IMG/VR virus record: IMGVR_UViG_3300007540_000087
Span: 1-26,112 of that record
DNA from: a virus
DNA length: 26,112 bases
Strand: one strand, 5' to 3'
Shown: positions 7,315 through 13,424 of the stretch, in pieces
Layout of the letters: every line of letters begins with the position of its first letter
How positions within the stretch are numbered: the stretch's first letter is position 1
Translations under genes and position numbers: made by a program
The notes under the pieces: model-generated
Seen by the model: only the letters and a program-made list of their open reading frames with translations
Database searches by the model: none
Told to the model about the DNA's origin: nothing

Positions 7315-9301
7315 TTTGCGCTCCTATAATTTGTGCCATGATTGCGGCTTCTTCAGGGTCATTAAGAATCTCATCAGGGTCAAGATCAAGGCTATAAGCC
7401 AACTCACTAACAATTTTAGAGATTTTAACAAACGGTGCAATCGCAGGGTTTTGTGCAGTTTGAAGAAACATAGTTAGTCGTTGACTTCGAACTTCTTTTT
7501 GCATTAGGCTGTTTGTGCCCATAGCTTGAACTTCTAAATCGCCCTCGATGTCTAACTCACCTTCAAAGAACTGCATGTTCCATTGATAATAAGACTTACC
7601 AAGCGGCTTCAGTAAAAAATCGTCTATGTTTTTAACAACTGTTTTAATGTTTAAAGACGCAGCACCCAACAACATAGACATTCCTGATGCAGTGCGTGTC
7701 ATGCTCTGTACGCCTGTTTGTCCGTGTGAATAACTTGGAATACCTGTCTGCTCATCGGCAAGCTGACGAAACTTGTCAAACATCATCATGTTTTCTTGTG
7801 ATGTGTTAGGAAACTTTAAGCCATGAATAGCTTGACCTTGCATTCCTGCTTGCCTTCTAAATACCTTGCCGGGGTATATTTCCATTGACTGTCCACCAAC
7901 TAAAGCAGACTCGTCTACGTCAAACACTAATGAGCCTGACAACGCTAGGTTATCAATTGCCATACGTGCATGCCCATTCATTATTTGTTGCGAGTCGTCC
8001 ATATTCTCAGCAACGCCAATACCGAAGAAAGAATAAGGATTACGCTCGTAAGGAAAGGCATTGTAGGGGAGTCGGTACGGAGTAAATGGATTAACAACCC
8101 CACGTAACAACTTACCATTACTAATCCAAGCATTAACTTGTACTTCATCTAAATCGTCTACCTCATTTGGAAGATCCATTCCAGCTTCTTTAGCATATTG
8201 TGCATCCATAACACCCCAGTATTCTAAAACTTCAAATAAGCCGTCTCCATACTCTTCGGTAGTTTGATCGTCTTTTAATTCAGTTTCGTAATCTTTTTCA
8301 ATATAATTTGAACCCATCTGCAAACATTCACGGATTTGATCCTTATTAAAATGAGGAAGTTTTGCTAATCCTCTAAGCTGAGAACGGTTCATTTTGTGAC
8401 GGTGAAATGTGTATTCGCAGTCTTCCATTGTAGTTGCATTAGGGTCTGGGAAAAAATCCCAAATGCTTACAAACTCAATACGCGGAACACGAACAAACAA
8501 AGGGTTGTAACTTCTTTCGCCTGTGGCTTCGTCTTTTTCCCAACGACTAAGAGTTTTATTGTAGTTGAATGGGCCTTTAACGACTCCAGTTCCAAACAGC
8601 GCAGACTCGAACAAAGCATTACGAAGCTCTGAAGAACCATTAGACTCTTCTATCTGATCGTGTATTAGTTTTTCCATTAGCCGTGCTGCACTTTTTGCAG
8701 GTGCAATTTCTAACGTTTGTGGGTTAGGACTAGGGCCGTCAACAAAAGATAAGTCTGCTTCTTCTATTGCATTTTCAAAAGCTGATTCGCCAGATGAAAA
8801 AGTTGCGCCGGGTTTTAATACTTTTCCATCGCCTTCGTAACCGACATCAAAAGGATTACTTTCTTCTTCGGTGGTTTCTACAGGTGCAGAAGTTTCAATT
8901 CCCGGAGCAGTGTCTAAATGCTTATAGCTTGAAACACCTTCAGGAATTTTAGTTTCTTTAACACCGATTGGAAACTGGCCAGTGCCAAATATAACATCGA
9001 CCAACTGACCAAATGCTGCAATAACTTTTGTTTTAGTTACTTTAATAAATACTTTAGATTTTTCTGATTCTCTAAACTTAACGTGTTTTGGATATAGACC
9101 ACGGAAGTTGTGGTATGCTTGTAGCCAACGAGCTTCATCATGCTCTCTAGCTCTTTCAGCTTGCTCAAAACGATCTTCAACTAAACCAACAAAACGAAGA
9201 CGAACATCTTCTTCTAGCGTTAAATCGAGACCGCTCTCCCCTTCAACAGGAGTGAAGTAAAGCTCGTTTGCGTTTCCAAATAAACCGTTTTCTTCGTTCA
9301 T
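7139..9301 (-). CDS. portal protein
   Basis: 720 aa, starting 5 nt after the large terminase stop. It is near the size of the P22 portal (725 aa) and larger than T7 gp8 (536 aa). The N-terminal helix (DVRLRFVGLVEDRFEQAERA REHDEARW) leads to the KVFIKVTKTKVIAAFGQLVD clip/wing entry. The line PYNAFPYERNPYSFFGIGVAENMDDSQQ and the TRTASGMSMLLGAASLNIKT segment with KNIDDFLLKPLGKSYYQWN are the characteristic central features of podoviral portals. Residues about 645-720 are low complexity (GNGSEAVPPSDQPGAMGGVQ and on) and overlap the 76-aa gene in another frame. It forms the dodecameric DNA channel and docks the terminase. High confidence from features and position after TerL. Confidence 0.9.
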   Translation of the reverse strand: MNEENGLFGNANELYFTPVEGESGLDLTLEEDVRLRFVGLVEDRFEQAERAREHDEARWLQAYHNFRGLYPKHVKFRESEKSKVFIKVTKTKVIAAFGQLVDVIFGTGQFPIGVKETKIPEGVSSYKHLDTAPGIETSAPVETTEEESNPFDVGYEGDGKVLKPGATFSSGESAFENAIEEADLSFVDGPSPNPQTLEIAPAKSAARLMEKLIHDQIEESNGSSELRNALFESALFGTGVVKGPFNYNKTLSRWEKDEATGERSYNPLFVRVPRIEFVSIWDFFPDPNATTMEDCEYTFHRHKMNRSQLRGLAKLPHFNKDQIRECLQMGSNYIEKDYETELKDDQTTEEYGDGLFEVLEYWGVMDAQYAKEAGMDLPNEVDDLDEVQVNAWISNGKLLRGVVNPFTPYRLPYNAFPYERNPYSFFGIGVAENMDDSQQIMNGHARMAIDNLALSGSLVFDVDESALVGGQSMEIYPGKVFRRQAGMQGQAIHGLKFPNTSQENMMMFDKFRQLADEQTGIPSYSHGQTGVQSMTRTASGMSMLLGAASLNIKTVVKNIDDFLLKPLGKSYYQWNMQFFEGELDIEGDLEVQAMGTNSLMQKEVRSQRLTMFLQTAQNPAIAPFVKISKIVSELAYSLDLDPDEILNDPEEAAIMAQIIGAQNAGQGNGSEAVPPSDQPGAMGGVQGASEQPQDLGATGTGGGNIGTGNVPQAGESEFSG

Positions 9302-9306
9302 ATATC

Positions 9307-10983
9307 TTAATATCCAAAAGTGGAATCAACAGGAGTAAATGTGCTTTCCCGATGAAACTGTCTCATCTGACTCAGCGTATCGTTTATACGAGGTCTAGAC
9401 ATAATCAGATAACGTAGTGCATCGTATGCATGATCGGGTGCATGTGTGTCTACGTCTTCTGGGTTCTTTTTATCCAGAGGAATACTTTGAAGTTCGCGTA
9501 TCAGGTTCGGGCATGTATTAAATATCTGTATTCGTGGCCTACCGCTTTGCATTACTTTTAAGTATTCATGGATTTGTATTTTGCCCTGTATTCGGTTCTT
9601 ATCAGCTCTTCTTAGCTTATGACCAGCTCTTATGAGGGTCTCTCCGATTGTTGGGCCTGTAGTTCCGGTGCGACTCCAGCAAGCTGTATCAAGCACTCCG
9701 GGAACTGAAAAGGGGTCTGCTAGTTCCATGTTTGTAATTAAATCTGCTAGGTCAGTACCCAATAAACCTTTTTTATACAGCTCACGATATATAATCAGTG
9801 TGCCGTCACTCGGATCTACTGCACCCCAAATACAAGCAGACTCAGACGCATACCCGTAGTCAATCCCTTTTATACGTTCCCAGTGTACCGGAATCTCAAA
9901 AGGTGTAATTACATGTAGCTGCGGAACAAACTCAGTAAAGGCTGCGCCCTCTGAAACATCCCAATTGCCGTCTAATAGCTGTTGTCGCTGTGTAGGCGGC
10001 AAAGCCTTTAGCATCTGTTCGTAACGTCCGTCTGTGGCTAGGAAGGGGTTGTCTTGCAACCTAGCAGGTATAAACTTTCGTGTTAGTCCATCTGCACCTA
10101 TAAAAGATTCGTAGGACGGTGCGGGGTCTATGTATCGTTTTTTTACCCATGTTGCTCCAGCACCACCGGGGTTAGCTGTACAACGCATATAGACTTGTAT
10201 CTCTGGGTCTGTAGTACGCAGTCTTGAAGCCAAGTAGTTCCAAGCAAACTCTGTCGGAAGGTGAGTAATCTCATCAAACCCTATCCAGCTATATGCTTGG
10301 CCCTGATAGCGATAAACATCTGCATCTCGTTCCAAGAATCCAAACTCAATCTTTGCTCCGCTTGGAAAGTTCCAAAGTTTTTCTACTTCTTTGTACTTAC
10401 AGCCCGGAAAGGCTTTTGGGTACAGCTCACGACTCTTATCAATCAGTTCGCGCAGTTCAGGCATAGAGCGCCTAATAATCAAACCTCTATGTGCAGCTCT
10501 GTGTGCAAAACGCAATGGGTCTACAAGCATAGCGTAGGACTTACCACCCCCTGCTGCTCCGCCATACAGGACATCTGTTTCTCCTGCGGCAAGAAAGTCT
10601 TCCTGTGGGCCTTCGTTGGCCTTGAAGATAACGTCCTCTTGAGCTTCAGTTGCTAAAGGCTTTGGAAGATCTTGTAAGTCTTCTTCGCTTATAATTTTAC
10701 TTGCTTTATCGTTAGCAAGCTGTATTAAAGTCTTTTTAGTTTTACTTATTGACTTCTTATAGTTATCGACTTTAGCTTGGGCTGCCTTTAATTTCTTTTG
10801 TTTTTCTTTGACTGCTTTCTTTGCAGCCATCTTTGCCTTAGTCTCAGAATGGTAATTATAACCACGGCTTTTAGATCCTTTAGCTCTGCCTGACTTCTTA
10901 CGCGGTGTCCCGTCAACTTTGAGTATAAACTCTCCGTTGTCGTCTTTTGCGTAGTTATCGGGATTTAGTTCCCAATCATTCAT
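9307..10983 (-). CDS. terL: terminase large subunit
   Basis: 558 aa packaging ATPase/nuclease. Residues 30-90 form a lysine-rich helical extension, longer than usual. Walker A is GGAAGGGKS at 141-149. Walker B is IGFDE at 234-238. The coupling motif CTANP lies at 268-272. The RNase H-like nuclease has acidic residues at D375 (GIDYGY), D432 (VLDTACW) and D517/D521 (HAPDHAYDALRYL). All catalytic positions are present. The start overlaps the stop of the upstream 77-aa gene by 4 nt (ATGA). It would pump DNA through the portal and cut concatemers. I cannot tell headful from cos cutting from this sequence alone; the general form is like the Terminase_6-type enzymes. Confidence 0.95.
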   Translation of the reverse strand: MNDWELNPDNYAKDDNGEFILKVDGTPRKKSGRAKGSKSRGYNYHSETKAKMAAKKAVKEKQKKLKAAQAKVDNYKKSISKTKKTLIQLANDKASKIISEEDLQDLPKPLATEAQEDVIFKANEGPQEDFLAAGETDVLYGGAAGGGKSYAMLVDPLRFAHRAAHRGLIIRRSMPELRELIDKSRELYPKAFPGCKYKEVEKLWNFPSGAKIEFGFLERDADVYRYQGQAYSWIGFDEITHLPTEFAWNYLASRLRTTDPEIQVYMRCTANPGGAGATWVKKRYIDPAPSYESFIGADGLTRKFIPARLQDNPFLATDGRYEQMLKALPPTQRQQLLDGNWDVSEGAAFTEFVPQLHVITPFEIPVHWERIKGIDYGYASESACIWGAVDPSDGTLIIYRELYKKGLLGTDLADLITNMELADPFSVPGVLDTACWSRTGTTGPTIGETLIRAGHKLRRADKNRIQGKIQIHEYLKVMQSGRPRIQIFNTCPNLIRELQSIPLDKKNPEDVDTHAPDHAYDALRYLIMSRPRINDTLSQMRQFHRESTFTPVDSTFGY

Positions 10984-11213
10984 GTGCGCTTATCTACTAT
11001 TTTCTTTAGACCCATGTGCGAAAGCTTGCGTCCTGTTTCAAACTCTAACCACAAGCTGCCTTCTCGTAAACTTAATGTTTTATCTTTGATCATGGGTATG
11101 ACCTTATCTAAAGCTTTTAGTTCATCGTCTATAGGCGTAAGAAGCTCTGTGTTCTTCTCGTCTAATGCATAGCCAAACGGTATAGTGCTACTAGACCTCC
11201 GTATAGTCTGCAT
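10980..11213 (-). CDS. small protein resembling a serine-recombinase fragment
   Basis: 77 aa lying between the two terminase genes, overlapping the small subunit by 23 nt and the large by 4 nt. The sequence RSSSTIPFGYALDEKNTELL, then ELKALDKVIPMIKDKTLSLREGSLWLEFETGRKLS, follows the 'recombinase' domain (PF07508) that comes after the catalytic domain of large serine recombinases: PFGY, a short beta pair, a helix, then SLRE and a helix ending R-K-L-S. No catalytic serine domain is present, so it cannot recombine DNA. I infer a DNA-binding accessory to packaging or a small regulator. Tight overlaps on both sides show it is co-translated with the terminase. Confidence 0.7.
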   Translation of the reverse strand: MQTIRRSSSTIPFGYALDEKNTELLTPIDDELKALDKVIPMIKDKTLSLREGSLWLEFETGRKLSHMGLKKIVDKRT

Positions 11214-11589
11214 CTATAACTACCTCTTTTTTCGCCGGTATGACGAATAAACCACCACTTGTGTTTACTGTCACATCTAGCCTATCAGTCTTACCTAAGC
11301 CTACACGGTCTAGAATGGTCTGTGCGGCCTGTATACGCATGTTAGCTTGTGGGATAGGAACTTCACTGTCCATGATGTGTACGAGCTTTAGAGCAGCTTT
11401 AGGGGCGCTTTGAGCTAGTATATTTGTAGCAAGATCAAGTATCTCTGTTTTTAAGCTCTTAACAACACTATTAATGCTTGTAGGCGCATAGCCTGCCATT
11501 TCTCCTGCTAGTCTTGTGTCGCCATTACAGGCTACAAGGCTATCAAGAAATGATTGTTGCTTAGTTGTGAGTTCTTTATTGTTTGACAT
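11191..11589 (-). CDS. terS: terminase small subunit
   Basis: 132 aa. The N-terminal ELTTKQQSFLDSLVACNGDTRLAGEMAGYA segment is the standard helix-turn-helix start of small terminases (xLTxKQxxFxxxxxxxNGDxxxAxxxAGYA). A central helical region follows (ATNILAQSAPKAALKLVHIM, then NMRIQAAQTILDRVGLGKTD), which forms the oligomer ring. The C-terminus is a short beta tail. It recognises phage DNA and delivers it to the large subunit. It is the first gene of the leftward operon. No Shine-Dalgarno precedes ATG 11589. The -10 box of the promoter ends 7 nt before it, so the mRNA is probably leaderless. Confidence 0.9.
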   Translation of the reverse strand: MSNNKELTTKQQSFLDSLVACNGDTRLAGEMAGYAPTSINSVVKSLKTEILDLATNILAQSAPKAALKLVHIMDSEVPIPQANMRIQAAQTILDRVGLGKTDRLDVTVNTSGGLFVIPAKKEVVIDADYTEV

Positions 11590-11596
11590 GTATTAC

Positions 11597-11625
11597 ATTA
11601 TACAGGTAAAATGGGGTTTTGTCAA
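11597..11625 (-). promoter_or_regulatory. consensus sigma-70 promoter for the structural operon
   Basis: On the minus strand, TTGACA (11625-11620), 17 bp, then TATAAT (11602-11597): a perfect match in sequence and spacing. Predicted transcription start about 11,590, at or next to the terS ATG. The -10 is preceded by TACCTG; the same TTATACAGGTAAAA word recurs at about 12,463-12,476. It implies transcription of packaging genes by the host RNA polymerase. Confidence 0.85.
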
Positions 11626-11749
11626 GTGTTTTATAACTTATTTGCATAAGAATCTCATTTATGATGCATATATACGCATAAAGGGGGTGCATATATCACT
11701 TATGGTATATTAATACAGGTGCACATAACTAAAAAGTATATGAAAGTAC

Positions 11750-11778
11750 TTGACAAAATTGAATTTCAGGTGTATAAT
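11750..11778 (+). promoter_or_regulatory. consensus sigma-70 early promoter
   Basis: TTGACA at 11,750-11,755, 17 bp, TATAAT at 11,773-11,778, again a perfect consensus. Predicted start about 11,785. It points rightward into the early genes. It is the mirror partner of the leftward promoter, with 124 bp between the two -35 boxes. Confidence 0.85.
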
Positions 11779-11911
11779 GGATATTAAGCCCTCCGGGGTT
11801 ATATAGACATATTAGCCATACATTCCTTATCCATCTCCCCCCGCCTTTTAGGTTTAGATTTGTGTGTATATGCGCACTCTAACACCGCACATATGCATAA
11901 ATATAAACCGA

Positions 11912-11966
11912 TGTATACATTTATATGTACATATTTCTGTACTTTGTGTACATTTATATGCACATA
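11912..11966. repeat. pair of 22-bp direct repeats
   Basis: Two copies of TGTryACATTTATATGyACATA start 33 bp apart, at 11,912 and 11,945, differing at three positions. Related TGCATATA words flank them to the left. A 33-bp period places the copies near the same face of the helix. Possible protein-binding sites. Confidence 0.7.
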
Positions 11967-11974
11967 CCTCCCAC

Positions 11975-12241
11975 CTTTAAAGTCTTTAAAGCTGCCGCCC
12001 TAACTGGTTGACACTCCAAAGTCTTCCAAAATGTATAAGATTGTGTATATATAGGGGGAGGGGGGGTATGGTCACCTGCCCGCCCTTCAAAGACTCCAGA
12101 GTCTCCAAGCCATACACTAAAAAGACTTCAAAGTCTACAAAATTTTTAAAAATAAAAAAAATAAAAAGCTTGCACTCTGGTTTACTATACTGTAAGGCCT
12201 TTGGAGTCTTTAAAGACTAATAGATTTTAACTATAAAGACT
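11975..12241. repeat. AGACT/AGTCT palindrome cluster
   Basis: The pentamer AGACT or its complement AGTCT occurs at 11,981, 12,020, 12,091, 12,100, 12,123, 12,132, 12,205, 12,214 and 12,237, with one more at 12,285. Three pairs form 14-bp perfect palindromes: AGACTC-CA-GAGTCT (12,091-12,104), AGACTT-CA-AAGTCT in inverted-repeat form (12,123-12,136), and AGTCTT-TA-AAGACT (12,205-12,218). The flanks are often CAAA/TTTG-like. This iteration is not explained by any gene. Origin iterons or operators are the best guesses. Confidence 0.75.
12008..12039 (+). promoter_or_regulatory. possible second early promoter
   Basis: A perfect TTGACA (12,008-12,013) is followed by TATAAG (12,034-12,039). The 20-bp spacing is longer than optimal, so activity is doubtful. 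Tandem early promoters would parallel the T7 A1-A3 arrangement. Confidence 0.35.
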
Positions 12242-12390
12242 CAATAGAATCAACCATTTAGCTATAACTCTACAGCCTATATTTAGACTATCCCTAGATA
12301 GCCATATAATCCATTTTAAGGCCCGCAAAATTCTACCCTATCCCTACTATCTAAAAAGCTTTAAAACCCCTTAGACCTCAATTGAACAAT

Positions 12391-12511
12391 CCGGTCACAA
12401 CTATTTTTCTATATTCTATTGACATGGATATTTTATTCGTGTTACTCGCACACGCGTTCCTTTTATACAGGTAAAAATTTTATAGCGTGACCGAAATTCA
12501 ATATCCGGTCA
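12391..12511. promoter_or_regulatory. CCGGTCA motif set, operator-like
   Basis: CGGTCA occurs at 12,392-12,397 and 12,506-12,511, and in inverted form TGACCG at 12,488-12,493. The last two make an inverted repeat with a 12-bp spacer. Two copies follow an AT-rich ATTgAA/ATTCAA-type word. A TTGACA lies between them (12,419-12,424) but has no good -10 box. The set is about 120-240 bp upstream of the first early gene, suitable for a regulator-binding site. Confidence 0.45.
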
Positions 12512-12601
12512 TTCTTAGCCGGGTTTATTTTTAAATAATAATAGACTTATGCAAATTGACCTCTTAAGATGGGTACCAGTAACAAACAACAACCAAATTA
12601 T

Positions 12602-12620
12602 TTATAACTGATTATAAGGA
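12602..12620 (+). repeat. palindrome-plus-SD module, copy 1
   Basis: TTATAA-CTGA-TTATAA (12,602-12,617) runs straight into AAGGA, which serves as ribosome site for ATG 12,631. It is a variant of the TTATAATTAATTATAA element found at several gene junctions further right. Confidence 0.7.
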
Positions 12621-12630
12621 ACACAAAAAA

Positions 12631-13128
12631 ATGACTACTTTATTATTGAATGAAAAAACTATTCCTACATTGGCCCGCGGATTTGTGCAAGGCGTGAACA
12701 ACAAAATAAAAATGCAAGATGCAATCACCGAGTCGATGCAAGCGTGGATAGTTAACAAAGATATAAAGGCCCGCGATGCGCTGCAAGATCTATGGGCCGC
12801 GCTGGAACATAATAAAAAGGCGCTCGCGGTTTTAAGATCGCAATACAATACAATTTCAAAGCGCGTCAAAAAAGCGAGCGGTGAGGAAAATCCAATAGCG
12901 CTTACAGTAACCGATGGCGTTTTAACTGAAGTAGTGCCGCGCAATAAAGCTGGCGGTGGTTCCGGTGAATCTGACAGTGCGATGACTAGCACTGCCGCGC
13001 CTTCAAAATCCGAAATAGAGCTGGCCGCGCATTTGGATATATTGCGCGAAATGCTTAAAAATTCAAAGGATGCAGCAGCAATTAGCGCCCTAAAATTCGC
13101 AATAGCTAAGTTGGCCGCGAGTGTATAG
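12631..13128 (+). CDS. first early protein, unknown function
   Basis: 165 aa with AAGGA about 10 nt upstream of ATG. It is mostly helical. Residues 12-80 contain long amphipathic helices (ITESMQAWIVNKDIKARDAL, then ALEHNKKALAVLRSQYNTIS). A flexible G/S/T-rich linker spans about 106-127. A C-terminal helical region follows (SEIELAAHLDILREMLKNSK). No enzyme motif, membrane segment or signal peptide is visible. Codon use is unlike its neighbours: 11 of 25 alanine codons are GCG, while the polymerase and primase genes favour GCT and GCA. As the first gene after the early promoters it could be a host-takeover factor, but I do not recognise it. A terminator-like hairpin follows. Confidence 0.7.
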   Translation: MTTLLLNEKTIPTLARGFVQGVNNKIKMQDAITESMQAWIVNKDIKARDALQDLWAALEHNKKALAVLRSQYNTISKRVKKASGEENPIALTVTDGVLTEVVPRNKAGGGSGESDSAMTSTAAPSKSEIELAAHLDILREMLKNSKDAAAISALKFAIAKLAASV

Positions 13129-13140
13129 AGGAATATCTGC

Positions 13141-13168
13141 AAGCCCATGCATCTATTGGTGGGCTTTA
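13141..13168 (+). terminator. terminator-like hairpin after the first early gene
   Basis: AAGCCCA (13,141-13,147) pairs with TGGGCTT (13,160-13,166) across 12 nt, followed by TATT. The U tract is short, so it is probably partial. It would reduce expression of later genes relative to the first. Confidence 0.6.
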
Positions 13169-13179
13169 TTGATACGCTT

Positions 13180-13198
13180 TTATAACTAACTATAAGGA
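13180..13198 (+). repeat. palindrome-plus-SD module, copy 2
   Basis: TTATAACTAACTATAA (13,180-13,195) joins AAGGAAT, the ribosome site for ATG 13,208. One arm carries a mismatch relative to the perfect form. Confidence 0.65.
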
Positions 13199-13207
13199 AT
13201 CAGAACC

Positions 13208-13357
13208 ATGAAAAAACGAGAATCATTTTATGCGCGTAGAAAAAAGCGCGAGCGTATGCGCGATATTACAAGTGCGATTGTTATTATACTGGCCGCCATT
13301 CCATTGGTTGCGGTGGCGTATATTGTGGGCGCGGTGGTGATCGCTGGCCCGTTATAA
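13208..13357 (+). CDS. small single-pass membrane protein
   Basis: 49 aa. The N-terminus is strongly basic (MKKRESFYARRKKRERMRD), followed by one hydrophobic helix (SAIVIILAAIPLVAVAYIVG, then AVVIAGPL). The charge pattern predicts the N-terminus inside the cell. AAGGAAT precedes the ATG by about 8 nt. The stop codon TAA and the last Leu codon are both supplied by the palindromic element at 13,352. Codon use is GCG-rich, like the gene before it. It could be a membrane-targeting host modulator (for example superinfection exclusion). It is too early and too small to call a holin. Function unknown. Confidence 0.65.
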   Translation: MKKRESFYARRKKRERMRDITSAIVIILAAIPLVAVAYIVGAVVIAGPL

Positions 13358-13397
13358 TTAATTATAAGGAATCCAAAACGCTTATAATTAATTATAA
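13352..13397 (+). repeat. tandem palindrome modules, copies 3 and 4, with no gene between
   Basis: Two perfect copies of TTATAATTAATTATAA, at 13,352-13,367 and 13,382-13,397, lie 30 bp apart. The first is followed by AGGAAT, a ribosome site with no start codon after it. The second leads to the next gene with AAGCC, and that gene instead uses GAGAG. This looks like two gene-junction modules that have lost the gene between them. Confidence 0.85.
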
Positions 13398-13424
13398 GCC
13401 TAACCAAAAAAGAGAGTGTTTATC

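Larger units (their letters stand above)
11590..12630. other. AT-rich non-coding divergent control region
   Basis: About 1.04 kb with no convincing gene on either strand. It holds two consensus promoters pointing outward, further TTGACA boxes at 12,008 and 12,419, TGCATATAT copies (11,665 and 11,688), two related 22-bp direct repeats, a cluster of AGACT/AGTCT palindromes, and three CCGGTCA motifs near its right end. The rightward transcript would have a leader of about 850 nt before the first gene. The mix of iterated short sites and low GC is what one expects of a replication origin and/or early-gene operator region. That function is inference. Confidence 0.7.

Noticed and set aside
10980-11213. 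Functional serine recombinase
   Set aside because: Only the downstream domain pattern is present; there is no catalytic serine domain and too few residues.
12040-12070. G-quadruplex at the G-runs near 12,053-12,066
   Set aside because: Only two long G-runs separated by one base; not enough tracts for a clear intramolecular quadruplex.
12008-12220. Plus-strand open frame of 70 aa in the central region
   Set aside because: It runs through the AGACT palindromes and G-runs; composition is that of repeats and there is no ribosome site.
11975-12241. CRISPR array
   Set aside because: The repeated units are 5-14 bp palindromes at irregular spacing, not 23-45 bp direct repeats with uniform spacers, and no cas genes are present; the Cas4-like gene is a phage exonuclease.
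11590-12630. tRNA or other structured RNA gene in the central gap
   Set aside because: I saw no cloverleaf pattern or T-loop (GTTCRA) with matching stems; sequence is AT-rich repeats.
12612-13148. Long minus-strand open frame, 178 aa
   Set aside because: Antisense to the 165-aa early gene almost end to end; the plus frame has AAGGA and promoters upstream, while this one ends in the junction palindrome with no promoter.
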